The notes: generated by a model not told the origin, from the sequence alone. A stretch of 64,000 bases of DNA from JBDGYW01 sp964580055 (GCA_964580055.1 CAZOJI010000017.1:1-64000), one strand, 5' to 3'. Counted from the stretch's first letter, positions 26,334-35,349 are shown. Program-made: numbers and translations.

Positions 26334-26888
26334 TCAGACCTCCATGATCTCTTCTTCCTTGGAAGTTACGATCTTGTTGATTTCCTGTATGGCGTCGTCG
26401 TGCAGCTCTTGAATCTCGCCTTCGGTTCTATGCTTGTCGTCATCCGACACGTGCTCGACCTTCTTCGTGTTGGCGATCGCATCCGAGCGGGAATGGCGAA
26501 CTGCGATTTTGCCTTCTTCGGCGAGCTTCCGTACCACCTTTACGAGTTCCTTGCGGCGCTCCTCGGTCAGTGGGGGCAGGGGAACCCGAATCAGATTCCC
26601 GTCATTGGATGGGTTGAGCCCGAGGTCAGCCGTCATAATGGCCTTCTCTATGGCGCCAACGAGTGATTTGTCCCAGGGTTGAACCATCAACAGTTGAGCC
26701 TCAGGAGCGCTGATAGACGCAACCTGGTTGATGGGCATCTGTTGCCCATATGCTTCAACTTTGACCGTATCGAGCAAGCTCGGCGTGGCTTTGCCACTAC
26801 GAATCGTGGCGAGTTCACGCTGAGTGTTCTCAACGGCCTTTTCCATCTGTTGCTTGGCATGTTTGGTGATTTCTGGAAGCGTTTTCAT
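26334..26888 (-). CDS. frr: Ribosome recycling factor
   Basis: Splits post-termination ribosomes with EF-G. 184 residues from ATG 26888, which overlaps the pyrH stop as ATGA. An upstream extension within pyrH is spurious. Shows LATIRSGKATPSLLDTVKV, VQPWDKSLVGAIEKAI, LNPSNDGNLIRVPLPPLTEE and the KIAVRHSRSDA helix. Confidence 0.96.
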   Translation of the reverse strand: MKTLPEITKHAKQQMEKAVENTQRELATIRSGKATPSLLDTVKVEAYGQQMPINQVASISAPEAQLLMVQPWDKSLVGAIEKAIMTADLGLNPSNDGNLIRVPLPPLTEERRKELVKVVRKLAEEGKIAVRHSRSDAIANTKKVEHVSDDDKHRTEGEIQELHDDAIQEINKIVTSKEEEIMEV

Positions 26889-27598
26889 TGGACCATTGTC
26901 CCGACTCGTTCTCCGCGCAGAATCCTGGCGATGACGCCGGGCTCGTTGACGTTCGTGACCACAATTGGCAAGGCGTTGTCCTTGCACAATGCAAACGCGT
27001 TCGTATCCATGATGTTCAACCCGCGGACAATCGCATCCTGAAACGTGAGCTGCGGCAGGAACTCGGCGTCTGGATCCTCGTTGGGGTCGGCAGAATAGAC
27101 TCCCTTGACATTGGTAGCTTTGATTATCAACTCCGCTTCGATCTCGAGGGCGCGGAGTACGGCAGCCGTGTCTGTCGAAAAATAGGGGTTGCCAGTGCCA
27201 GCCGCAAAAATCACGATTCTCCCCTTGTTCAGGTGCCGCTGGGCGCGTCTCCTGATGTAGGGCTCGGCAATCTGCTCCATGCGGATCGCAGTCATTACCC
27301 GAGTGTCTACCTGCTTGCGCTCCAGCACGTCCTGCACCGCCAGAGCGTTCACTACCGTGGAGAGCATTCCCATGTAATCGGCAGAGACACGGTCCATGCC
27401 GTTCTGACTCGCCACTGTACCGCGCACGATGTTTCCGCCTCCGATCACCAGTCCGAGAGCGACGCCCATCCCGTGGACCGACCGGACTTCGTCGGCGAGC
27501 CTGTCAATCACCTCGAAATCAAAACCAAACTCGCGACCGCCAGCCAGTGCCTCTCCAGACAGCTTGAGCAGTACTCGCTCATAGACGAGTTCAGCCAC
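26885..27598 (-). CDS. pyrH: Uridylate kinase
   Basis: UMP to UDP with ATP, hexameric amino-acid-kinase fold. 237 residues, with VLLKLSGEALAG, VIGGGNIVRG, FSTDTAAVLRALEI and TNVKGVYSADP. GTG start overlapping the tsf stop by one base. Stop overlaps frr. Confidence 0.96.
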   Translation of the reverse strand: MAELVYERVLLKLSGEALAGGREFGFDFEVIDRLADEVRSVHGMGVALGLVIGGGNIVRGTVASQNGMDRVSADYMGMLSTVVNALAVQDVLERKQVDTRVMTAIRMEQIAEPYIRRRAQRHLNKGRIVIFAAGTGNPYFSTDTAAVLRALEIEAELIIKATNVKGVYSADPNEDPDAEFLPQLTFQDAIVRGLNIMDTNAFALCKDNALPIVVTNVNEPGVIARILRGERVGTMVQ

Positions 27599-28200
27599 TA
27601 TTCTTCCCCGATCTCGAACCGCTGAAACCGCCGCACAACGATATTCTCGCCTACCTTTGCTGAGACATCCTTGACCAACTGCCCCACACTACGCTTGTCG
27701 TCTTTGACGAATGGCTGATCCAGAAGCACGTTCTCTTTCAGGTATTTCTGGAGCTTGCCTTCTACCATCTTTTCTCGAACCGACTCCGGCTTGCCAGATT
27801 CGGCAACCTGTGCCTCGATTATGGCTTTCTCGCGTTCGAGAAGATCGCTGGGTACCCCCTCCGCGCTTACGGCAATTGGCGACGTCGACGCTACCTGAAG
27901 CGCGAGGTCCTTCGCGAGTTCCTGGAAATCGCCGGTGCGGGCAACGAAATCCGTCTCACAGTTCACCTCGACCAGCACGCCAACCTTACCCGTGAAATGC
28001 TGGTAAGCGTAGACCAGCCCTTGGCTGACCGTTCTCCCAGCCCGCTTCTCGGCCTTTGCGATTCCTTTCTGACGCAGGAGATCGACGGCCTTGTCAACAT
28101 CACCGTTGGTCTCCGTCAGTGCCTTCTTGCAATCCATCATTCCCGCGCCTGTCTTGGCCCGGAGTGAACTCACATCCTTCGCACTAACCTGATTGGACAT
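27598..28200 (-). CDS. tsf: Elongation factor Ts
   Basis: Nucleotide exchange factor for EF-Tu. 200 residues, the short form. N-terminal UBA-like domain (LRAKTGAGMMDCKKALTE), then GKVGVLVEVNCETDFVAR and the C-terminal LLDQPFVKDDKRSVGQLV. Only one core subdomain is present, unlike the 283-residue E. coli protein; short forms occur in several phyla. Preceded by an intrinsic terminator separating it from rpsB. Confidence 0.95.
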   Translation of the reverse strand: MSNQVSAKDVSSLRAKTGAGMMDCKKALTETNGDVDKAVDLLRQKGIAKAEKRAGRTVSQGLVYAYQHFTGKVGVLVEVNCETDFVARTGDFQELAKDLALQVASTSPIAVSAEGVPSDLLEREKAIIEAQVAESGKPESVREKMVEGKLQKYLKENVLLDQPFVKDDKRSVGQLVKDVSAKVGENIVVRRFQRFEIGEE

Positions 28201-28239
28201 CTGCTACATCCTGTTTGGAAATGGGTTTCCCGTTCATGT

Positions 28240-28286
28240 AAAAAACCGCCGCCTCGAGCTTCCTTGGAACCCGATCGGCGGCGGCG
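28240..28286 (-). terminator. Intrinsic terminator/attenuator between rpsB and tsf
   Basis: On the minus strand CCGCCGCC and GGCGGCGG form a GC stem. Within its loop a smaller TTCC/GGAA hairpin sits. The stem is followed directly by TTTTTT (28240-28245), about 40 nt before the tsf start. This is a textbook Rho-independent terminator lying inside the S2-Ts operon. Confidence 0.75.
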
Positions 28287-28316
28287 CAGACTCCGTGCCC
28301 CGAACGAGCAATAGGA

Positions 28317-29333
28317 TCAGCTCTCGTCCTCCTTGGCCGAATCCGCAGCTGCGGCGTCTTTGGTTTCCTCCCCTTGATCACTCGGCACCTTGTTGTCCTT
28401 TTCAGAGGCTTGCGGCGGACGCTGTTCTGCCGGGGCGCTGGTTGTAGGAGCCTTCGACGAAGGCTCCTGCGCCTTTTCCGCATGCTCCGGGACTGTATCC
28501 GGCTTCAGCCGAGCCGCGATGACCTCGGGCCTGGGGCGCCTCTTGCGCCGAGGTCGCCGTCTTGTCCGAGCATCGTCGGTTTCCGCTTCACCGGAGTCCG
28601 TGCTGTAAGTCGTATACGCGTCGGTGTCGATCGCAGTATCTCTGGCCGGTACCTGTGATCGCGCTTCCGCGATCACGTCGACAAGAGCGCTGGTGATAAC
28701 CGAAACCGATCTTATGGCGTCGTCGTTGCCGGGAATCGGCACTGTGATCAGATCGGGGTCGGAATTCGTATCCACGATTGCCACGACGGGGATTCCGAGC
28801 TTGTTGGCTTCTGCAATTGCGATGCGTTCCTTTCTGGAATCCACCACAAAGAGTGCCCCGGGCAGGCGACCCATGCTCTTGATGCCCTCGAGGTTGCGAT
28901 TGAGCTTCACACGCTCGCGGTCAATCTGAAGCTGTTCCTTCTTGGTGAAGAAGTCGAAAGCGCCTTCTTCCTGCCCTTGTTCGAGCTCCCGCAGGCGCTG
29001 TATCTGGCGCTTGATCGTATGAAAATTCGTGAGCGTGCCGCCCAGCCATCGCTCCGTCACGAAATATGCACCACATCGCTCGGCTTCCGACCTCACAATC
29101 GCACTCAACTGACGCTTGGTGCACACAAAGAGCACGTTCTCACCCTTCAAAACGATCTCGCGCATCAGATCCTGAGCGGCACTGATTTGACGGAGAGTCT
29201 TCTGGAGATCGATCAGATATATGCCCGAACGCTCCGCGAAAATGAACGGGCGCATCTTGGGATTCCAGCGCCTGGTTTGGTGGCCGAAATGAACCCCGGC
29301 CTGAAGGAGATCCTGCATCGCGGGTAGAGTCAT
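28317..29333 (-). CDS. rpsB: 30S ribosomal protein S2 with a long charged C-terminal tail
   Basis: The S2 core is normal to about residue 235 (HFGHQTRRWNPKMRPFIF, FVCTKRQLSAIV, ERWLGGTLTNF, GIPVVAIVDTNSDPDLI). Beyond it is a tail of about 100 residues. A strongly basic patch RTRRRPRRKRRPRP covers about residues 256-269. It is followed by a low-complexity, Pro/Ala/Glu/Lys-rich, net acidic end. E. coli S2 is 241 residues. S2 anchors protein S1 to the 30S subunit, and S1 in this window has a matching acidic tail (35350-37368). Confidence 0.95.
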   Translation of the reverse strand: MTLPAMQDLLQAGVHFGHQTRRWNPKMRPFIFAERSGIYLIDLQKTLRQISAAQDLMREIVLKGENVLFVCTKRQLSAIVRSEAERCGAYFVTERWLGGTLTNFHTIKRQIQRLRELEQGQEEGAFDFFTKKEQLQIDRERVKLNRNLEGIKSMGRLPGALFVVDSRKERIAIAEANKLGIPVVAIVDTNSDPDLITVPIPGNDDAIRSVSVITSALVDVIAEARSQVPARDTAIDTDAYTTYSTDSGEAETDDARTRRRPRRKRRPRPEVIAARLKPDTVPEHAEKAQEPSSKAPTTSAPAEQRPPQASEKDNKVPSDQGEETKDAAAADSAKEDES

Positions 29334-29382
29334 TTTCTTCGAATCCTTGGGTTATGCGTCCACCGCCCTCAACTCCGACTCC

Positions 29383-29419
29383 GATCCATTCGCTGCTCTC
29401 GGACACCCAGAATCGGATC
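29383..29419 (-). promoter_or_regulatory. Stem-loop in the rpsB leader
   Basis: GATCCGATTC (29410-29419, minus sense) pairs with GAAT-GGATC (29383-29391) with one unpaired base, 50 nt before the rpsB start. Ribosomal protein S2 autoregulates via leader structures in some bacteria. Function here is a guess from position. Confidence 0.3.
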
Positions 29420-29449
29420 AGGCGGTGTGAGTAGTACCTGAGCCTGCCT

Positions 29450-29857
29450 CTAACGTTTGGAGAACTGGAACCGCTTTCGCGCTCCCGGCCGGCCGGGTTT
29501 CTTCCGCTCGACCGCTCTCGCATCTCGGGTCAGCAGACCATGGTCGCGCAGCTTGCGACGGTGCATCTCGTCAGCCAGTACCAGGGCACGGGCTATTCCC
29601 AGCCTCATCGCCCCCGCCTGACCCGTCATCCCTCCGCCATTCACGCGTGCCATCACGTCGAAAGAGCCAAGTGTATCCGTCACCACGAAAGGTTGTTGGA
29701 TATGCTGGATCAATGAACGCCTCGGGAAATAGTCACCCAGAGTCCGCCCATTCACATGCCATTTCCCTGAGCCCGGCGTAAGGTATACGCGCGCAACACT
29801 GGTCTTGCGCCGCCCAACTGCGTGCCATCTCAAATCCGGTTGTACCGCTGTCGTCAT
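29450..29857 (-). CDS. rpsI: 30S ribosomal protein S9
   Basis: 135 residues. It opens WHAVGRRKTSVARVYLTPGS and ends KKPGRPGARKRFQFSKR, the conserved basic tail that reaches the decoding centre. Eight bp after rplM, the usual pair. Confidence 0.97.
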   Translation of the reverse strand: MTTAVQPDLRWHAVGRRKTSVARVYLTPGSGKWHVNGRTLGDYFPRRSLIQHIQQPFVVTDTLGSFDVMARVNGGGMTGQAGAMRLGIARALVLADEMHRRKLRDHGLLTRDARAVERKKPGRPGARKRFQFSKR

Positions 29858-29865
29858 CGTATTCC

Positions 29866-30300
29866 TCAGCTCAAATCAACGGGTGTCGGGCTCTGCGCCT
29901 GGTGTGGATGTTCCGGCCCCGCATAAACCTTCAGTTTCTTGCGCAAGACCTGTCGTCCAAGCGTGGTCTTAGGAAGCATCCCAAACACGGCTTTTTCGAT
30001 GACGCGGTCAGGGTTCTTCTCGAGAAGCTCGGCTGCCGACGTGAATCGCTCGTGACCGATGTAACCCGAGTGACGGAAGTACTGTTTCTGTACCAACTTC
30101 CTTCCCGTCAATTTCACCTTCTCGGCATTGATCACAACAACAAAATCGCCCCCGTCCATGTGAGGCGTGAATGTCGCTTTGTGCTTGCCTCGAATGAGTT
30201 GTGCAACTGTGCTGGCGAGGCGCCCCAGCACCTGCCCATCAGCGTCTACGAGATGCCAACAATTGTCCAACTCGCTCTTTTTCTGGCTATATGTCTTCAT
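29866..30300 (-). CDS. rplM: 50S ribosomal protein L13
   Basis: 144 residues from ATG 30300 (MKTYSQKKSELDNCWHLVDA). Includes GRLASTVAQLIRGKHKATFT, NAEKVKLTGRKLVQKQYFRH and the AVFGMLPKTTLGRQVLRKLK-like region. The frame is open upstream to 30363 but that part is not L13. First gene of rplM-rpsI. Confidence 0.96.
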   Translation of the reverse strand: MKTYSQKKSELDNCWHLVDADGQVLGRLASTVAQLIRGKHKATFTPHMDGGDFVVVINAEKVKLTGRKLVQKQYFRHSGYIGHERFTSAAELLEKNPDRVIEKAVFGMLPKTTLGRQVLRKKLKVYAGPEHPHQAQSPTPVDLS

Positions 30301-30399
30301 CTGTCCTGCTTGTGATTGCGCTCTTTCTCCATGCAACACAACGGTGCTGTGATGCAAAAGCATACAGTCTTTTAAGCTAATCGTGCGAATGTTTGGCGG

Positions 30400-30903
30400 T
30401 CAACCCTCCGCGGTCAGCTCAACGAGCGCCATACCCTTGTCCACGGGCTGGCCACCGCTCACGTGGACTGCCGTGACCTTACCGCCGAATGGTGCTGTGA
30501 TCTCGTTTTCCATCTTCATCGCCTCCAGCACTACCAGGCCCGCTCCGGCTGCAACCACATCACCCTCCTCCACTTCGACTCGCAGTACGAGGCCGGGCAT
30601 GGGCGCAGTCACCTTGCCAGCGGTTCCGCCCCGGTCCCCAACTCCAGTCAAACGCGCAAGCCTGACAGCGCGCTCGTCATCGACGCGGAGCAAATGCGTT
30701 TCCCCACCCGCGGAAACGTCCCAACCATCAGGCCCGCCCGCCATGGCGTATGTGCGCGAACTGCCGTCCAACACGAGTCCATGGAGCGGTGTGAGCGGCA
30801 CTTCGATCAACTTGGCCGAGACCGGCCGACCATTGAGTTCAACAGTGTCCCCATTCAACTCGACATCGAACTTCTTGTCAGCTACCGTCACAACGTACTT
30901 CAC
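30400..30903 (-). CDS. Biotin carboxyl carrier protein of an acyl-CoA carboxylase
   Basis: 167 residues. The C-terminal biotinyl domain has the attachment site VLEAMKMENEI (biotin on the Lys of MKM) and GGKVTAVHVSGGQPVDKGMA. The N-terminal part (KYVVTVADKKFDVEL) resembles BCCP-like subunits of propionyl-CoA carboxylase or methylmalonyl-CoA decarboxylase. GTG start overlapping the previous stop (GTGA). Likely carries carboxybiotin between the biotin carboxylase (32135-33646) and the carboxyltransferase (33743-35293). Confidence 0.9.
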   Translation of the reverse strand: MKYVVTVADKKFDVELNGDTVELNGRPVSAKLIEVPLTPLHGLVLDGSSRTYAMAGGPDGWDVSAGGETHLLRVDDERAVRLARLTGVGDRGGTAGKVTAPMPGLVLRVEVEEGDVVAAGAGLVVLEAMKMENEITAPFGGKVTAVHVSGGQPVDKGMALVELTAEG

Positions 30904-32138
30904 GCAGCCTCCAACAATGTCAGTGTCTCCACATGACCGGTTTGAGGAAACAGGTCATAGGCTACTATTCTATCCAACTCGAACGCGGGCATTCTTGTTA
31001 GGTCCCTGGACAGAGTCGCGGGATCACATGATATGTAGGCCAAGCGTGCACCGTTTGCTCCCTTTCCCCAACTCTGCAACCAGCTGGTCAATCTCTGCTC
31101 CAGACCGGTTCGTGGCGGGTTCACGACCACTACGTCAGGTGCAGGCAACCTAGCGAGACATTCCTCCACGCGTTCCGATATCCTGGTTATCGACGTTCCA
31201 GTGCCGCCGATGGTTGCGCCTCGATTTCGTCCCCATTCCACGGCAGCCCGGTCGGAATCGACTGTCCACACTCTGGCTCCTCGCTCGGCGAGAATCTCAG
31301 CCGTGTCCCCCACACCGCCGTAGAGATCCCATGCAACCTTGCCGTCGACCTTACCCAGGTAGTCTACCGCTGTCGCCCGTATCTCATCAGCCAGGGTGGA
31401 GTTCACCTGCTCAAAAGCGACAGCAGGGAAGCCGGCACTTGCTCCAGCGACGGCGCGCGGCGCCCCGTTCGAGGGCTTCCACCATATCGATGTATTCTCC
31501 TCCTCATCGCACGCTGACGCCAGAGGTTCAGCATCCCAGATCTCTCCGCTCGACGCCAGCACATGTCGTCCGCCGATTCGGTCCATTCTCAACACCAACG
31601 ATTCCACGTCCACCGGCAACAGTTGTCTGTTGCGACTGACACAGTTCCACAGCAGCATCACCGGTTCCTGAGTCAACAGGCAATCACTCAGGTCGAATAC
31701 CGCATCCGGCCTACCCAAACGCCTCAGACCGAAGCGATCACCTCTCACAGTTACCGTGATCTTGCTTCTATACCTCCACTGTCGTGGTGATGCCACGAGC
31801 TGCGGATCCGATACGTGGAACTTGCCAATTCGGCGCAAGGCGTCGCCGACGATCTTCTTCTTGGCATCTCGTTGCGCTTCGGCCGCGAGGTGTTGCAACT
31901 GGCACCCGCCGCAATCGTCGCGCGCGTAGTGGACACAGCTTGGATCCACACGGTGTGGACTCGGCTCTGTCAACTCCGAGATTCGGCCTCGGGCATAGCG
32001 AGCCCTTCGTTTTGTCACCTCTACAACCAGCACATCACCGGGAGCCGACCGTGGCACGAAGACCACCAACCCATCTTCTAGGTGACCAATCCCCTCGCCC
32101 CCAGCAGCAATTGCCTCGATAGCTACCCGCGATTTCAC
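30900..32138 (-). CDS. RlmD/TrmA-type (uracil-5-)-methyltransferase of RNA
   Basis: SAM-dependent RNA m5U methyltransferase, about 412 residues from the GTG at 32138 that overlaps the biotin carboxylase stop. N-terminal TRAM domain (EAIAAGGEGIGHLEDGLVVF), 4Fe-4S cysteines in CVHYARDDCGGCQLQHL, SAM site AWDLYGGVGDTAEILAERGA, VVVNPPRTGLE and catalytic Cys in ISCDPATLSRDL. Could modify 23S rRNA (as RlmC/RlmD) or tRNA. It is oddly placed between biotin carboxylase and biotin carrier genes, with stop/start overlaps on both sides. Confidence 0.9.
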   Translation of the reverse strand: MKSRVAIEAIAAGGEGIGHLEDGLVVFVPRSAPGDVLVVEVTKRRARYARGRISELTEPSPHRVDPSCVHYARDDCGGCQLQHLAAEAQRDAKKKIVGDALRRIGKFHVSDPQLVASPRQWRYRSKITVTVRGDRFGLRRLGRPDAVFDLSDCLLTQEPVMLLWNCVSRNRQLLPVDVESLVLRMDRIGGRHVLASSGEIWDAEPLASACDEEENTSIWWKPSNGAPRAVAGASAGFPAVAFEQVNSTLADEIRATAVDYLGKVDGKVAWDLYGGVGDTAEILAERGARVWTVDSDRAAVEWGRNRGATIGGTGTSITRISERVEECLARLPAPDVVVVNPPRTGLEQRLTSWLQSWGKGANGARLAYISCDPATLSRDLTRMPAFELDRIVAYDLFPQTGHVETLTLLEAA

Positions 32139-33646
32139 CGCAGTGCGCTGCGGCGCGCCGCAACGAGCCATGCACTATCGGTGGGGCGATTCTCGACTCC
32201 GGCCAACACGTATGCGGACGCACGTTTTTCGTGCTCTGCCAAAGCCGCCGCAACCGCCTTGAACCCCAGCTCAGCTTCATCGGAGTCAGGGGCAAGCACA
32301 ACGTCTCCAACGCGTTCGATGTACTCGATATCGTATTCGCCGGCCAAGAAGGAAGGCTCCTTCATTACTCTACGATGAAATGGCTGTGACGTGGGCACAC
32401 CTACGATTACCATCTCGTCCAGAGCGCGCCGCATGCGCCTGATGGCGCGTTCGCGTGTCTCACCCCACACTATGAGCTTGCCCAACAATGAGTCGTAGAA
32501 CAAACCTATTTCATTACCTGCCTCGATGCCGCCGTCCCATCTCACGCCCGGGCCAGACGGAGCCTTGAAATAGCGTATGTGCCCCGTCGCCGGCAAGAAT
32601 CCGGCGAACACATCCTCGGCGGTTATGCGACACTCGATGGAATGGCCCCGCGGGCTGAGCAAGTTACCGGAGAGTGACATTGCCTCTCCCGATGCAATCC
32701 GGAGTTGCTCGCGAACCAGGTCCACGCCATAGACCATCTCGGTAATGGGATGCTCTACCTGAAGCCTGGTGTTCATCTCGAGGAAGTAGAAGCTGCCTCC
32801 CGGTACCAAGAGGAACTCGACCGTACCGGCCCCGCGGTATCCGACGGCTTGTGCCGCCCGAACCGCGGCGTCTCCCATCTCTCGACGCAGTTCTACCTCT
32901 ACAACCGGTGACGGCGACTCCTCGATCAATTTCTGATGGCGCCTCTGGACAGAACACTCGCGCTCTCCAATGTGGACCGTATTGCCGTGTGTGTCGGCGA
33001 GGACCTGTATCTCCACGTGTCGTGGGCGCTCGATGCATTTCTCGACGTAGATGGAGCCGTTGCCGAACGCAGCCTTGGCCTCGGAAGACGCCTGCTCGAA
33101 GAGCCTGACTGCTTCCGTGGCGTCCTCGCAGCGCCGCATTCCCTTCCCCCCGCCCCCAGCGGCGGCTTTGAGCAACACGGGGAAGCCGAGTCCTTCAGCC
33201 GCTGAGACGGCATCAGCCGCACTCGTGGCGGGTTCGACGGTTCCGGGTATCACCGGCACGCCTGCATCCTGCATGCGCCGTCTGGCTTCCGTCTTGTCTC
33301 CCATGGCTGCAATGGCAGGGGCAGATGGACCGATGAAAGCGAGACCGGCCTGTTCGACCGCCTCAGCGAATTCCGCGCGCTCCGCGAGAAAGCCATAACC
33401 CGGATGCACGGAATCCGCACCTGCTTTCTTTGCTGCGTCCAACAGCTTCCCGATGTCGAGATATGATTGGCTCGCCTGCGCAGGACCCAACTCAATTGCG
33501 GCATCCGCCTCAATAACGTGCGGGCTCGTTCTGTCAACCTCGGAATAGACCGCGACGGCCTCGATATCTTCCTCATGACAGCCGCGGATGATCCTTAGAG
33601 CGATTTCGCCACGGTTTGCAACGAGTACGCGTCGTACACCAGTCAT
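32135..33646 (-). CDS. accC: Biotin carboxylase subunit of an acyl-CoA carboxylase
   Basis: ATP-dependent carboxylation of biotin. 503 residues: N-terminal domain VLVANRGEIALRIIRGCHEE, VHPGYGFLAERAEF, ATP-grasp glycine loop LLKAAAGGGGKGMR, IQVLADTHGNTVHIGERECS, EMNTRLQVEHPITEM and ITAEDVFAGFLPATGHI. It is longer than E. coli AccC (449) by a C-terminal extension typical of propionyl/methylcrotonyl-type enzymes. Acyl specificity is not readable from this subunit. Confidence 0.93.
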   Translation of the reverse strand: MTGVRRVLVANRGEIALRIIRGCHEEDIEAVAVYSEVDRTSPHVIEADAAIELGPAQASQSYLDIGKLLDAAKKAGADSVHPGYGFLAERAEFAEAVEQAGLAFIGPSAPAIAAMGDKTEARRRMQDAGVPVIPGTVEPATSAADAVSAAEGLGFPVLLKAAAGGGGKGMRRCEDATEAVRLFEQASSEAKAAFGNGSIYVEKCIERPRHVEIQVLADTHGNTVHIGERECSVQRRHQKLIEESPSPVVEVELRREMGDAAVRAAQAVGYRGAGTVEFLLVPGGSFYFLEMNTRLQVEHPITEMVYGVDLVREQLRIASGEAMSLSGNLLSPRGHSIECRITAEDVFAGFLPATGHIRYFKAPSGPGVRWDGGIEAGNEIGLFYDSLLGKLIVWGETRERAIRRMRRALDEMVIVGVPTSQPFHRRVMKEPSFLAGEYDIEYIERVGDVVLAPDSDEAELGFKAVAAALAEHEKRASAYVLAGVENRPTDSAWLVAARRSALR

Positions 33647-33742
33647 ACCGCACCTCCCTCGGGCGGTAGGGCGGAATTGCGGTGGGGTGGTAGAGCGGAC
33701 GTCTCCACAACCGACCCGAAGACGTTCCGACTCTCCGACCTC

Positions 33743-35293
33743 CTATAGCGGAATATTTCCATGTTTCTTTGGAGGATTGCTGTCTCTCTTGGTCAATAGC
33801 GATTGCAGAACCGATATCAGCCTAGGTCGTGTGTCCCGCGGATCGATGACATCATCCAGGAAGCCGCGAGAAGCCGCATGGTAAGGATCAGCGAATTTCT
33901 GCCGGTATTCTTCTACCAACTGATCCAACCTCGCCTCTGGATCTTCCGCGTTCGCGATGTCTCGCCTGAACAGAATCTCCGCCGCCCCTTTCGGCCCCAT
34001 GACGGCGATCTCGGCTGTGGGCCACCCAACGTTGAAATCACCTCTCACGTGCTTCGAGTTCATGACATCGTAAGCGCCGCCGTAAGCCTTGCGCGTAATC
34101 ACCGTCATCTTTGGCACCGTGGCCTCGGCGTAAGCGTACAGCAGCTTCGCGCCCTCCTTGATGATTCCCCCATGTTCCTGATCTACTCCTGGTAGGAAGC
34201 CCGGCACGTCTTCGAAGGTCACGAGTGGGATGTTGAACGCGTCGCAGAATCGAATGAATCGAGCACCCTTTGCCGATGCCTTGATGTCCAGAACGCCGGC
34301 GAGTACGGCGGGCTGATTGGCGATCACACCAATTGGGTAGCCCCCTAGGCGTGCGAATCCAACAATGATGTTGGGCCCGAAATCTCGATGCACCTCGAGG
34401 AACTCGCCATCGTCGATCACACGCCGTATCACATCGTGCATGTCGTACGGCTTGTTCGGGTTCTCGGGAACGATATCGAGCAATTCCTCGTCGCGCCGGT
34501 CGGGCGGATCATCGGTCTCGAGAAATGGAGGGCTCTCCAAGTTGTTGCTCGGTATGAATCCGAGGAGCCGTCGAATGTCCTGCAGGCATTCCGCCTCGGA
34601 GTCGTGGGCAAATTGTGCGACGCCTGAAACCGAGGCATGCACGTCCGCACCACCCAACTCCTCTGTCGTCACGTTTTCGTGCGTCACCGTTTTCACGACG
34701 TGAGGGCCCGTCACGAACATGTACGAGATTCCCCTGACCATGAAAACGAAATCAGTGATCGCGGGGCTATAAACAGCACCACCGGCACAGGGCCCCAGAA
34801 TGGCGCTAATCTGGGGGATGACGCCAGATACCATCGTGTTTCGTAGGAAGATGTCTGCGTATCCCCCAAGCGAAACGACGCCCTCCTGGATTCTTGCTCC
34901 TCCGGAGTCATTCAAGCCAATCAAAGGGGTCCCGTTGCGAACCGCCAAATCCATCACCTTGCAGATCTTCTCAGCGTGGGCCTCCGCGAGCGAACCACCG
35001 AACACAGTGAAGTCCTGTGCGAAGACGTAGACCTGTCGCCCGTTGATTCGTCCGTAGCCCGTCACGACGCCATCGCCGAGAGGCTTGTTGTCAGCCAACC
35101 CAAAGTCTGAGCAGCGGTGGGTGACGAAGCGGTCCAGCTCCACGAACGACCCCGGATCGAGAAGCAGATCGAGCCGCTCTCGAGCGGTCAACTTGCCCTT
35201 TTTGTGCTGTTGCTCTATCCGGGCGGCGCCGCCACCCTGCTCAGTCAGCGCGCGAAGGCGCTGGAATTCCTCGATTTTTTCTCTTGCCTTCAC
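33743..35293 (-). CDS. Acyl-CoA carboxylase carboxyltransferase (propionyl-CoA carboxylase beta type)
   Basis: 516 residues with both carboxyltransferase halves. N-terminal GKLTARERLDLLLDPGSFVE, VFAQDFTVFGGSLAEAHAEK and LIGLNDSGGARIQEGVVSLG. C-terminal LVTFEDVPGFLPGVDQEHGG and ITRKAYGGAYDVMNSKHVRGD. Together with the biotin carboxylase and carrier it forms a complete acyl-CoA carboxylase, most likely making methylmalonyl-CoA from propionyl-CoA. Acetyl-CoA cannot be excluded. Confidence 0.93.
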   Translation of the reverse strand: MKAREKIEEFQRLRALTEQGGGAARIEQQHKKGKLTARERLDLLLDPGSFVELDRFVTHRCSDFGLADNKPLGDGVVTGYGRINGRQVYVFAQDFTVFGGSLAEAHAEKICKVMDLAVRNGTPLIGLNDSGGARIQEGVVSLGGYADIFLRNTMVSGVIPQISAILGPCAGGAVYSPAITDFVFMVRGISYMFVTGPHVVKTVTHENVTTEELGGADVHASVSGVAQFAHDSEAECLQDIRRLLGFIPSNNLESPPFLETDDPPDRRDEELLDIVPENPNKPYDMHDVIRRVIDDGEFLEVHRDFGPNIIVGFARLGGYPIGVIANQPAVLAGVLDIKASAKGARFIRFCDAFNIPLVTFEDVPGFLPGVDQEHGGIIKEGAKLLYAYAEATVPKMTVITRKAYGGAYDVMNSKHVRGDFNVGWPTAEIAVMGPKGAAEILFRRDIANAEDPEARLDQLVEEYRQKFADPYHAASRGFLDDVIDPRDTRPRLISVLQSLLTKRDSNPPKKHGNIPL

Positions 35294-35349
35294 CGTAAAC
35301 GAACCTCACCGACCGTTGGAGCAAAGGTGGAATAGGAAAGTCGCGCCTC

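Noticed and set aside
26889..26987. Upstream extension of frr
   Set aside because: Lies wholly within pyrH; the ATGA overlap start gives the standard protein.
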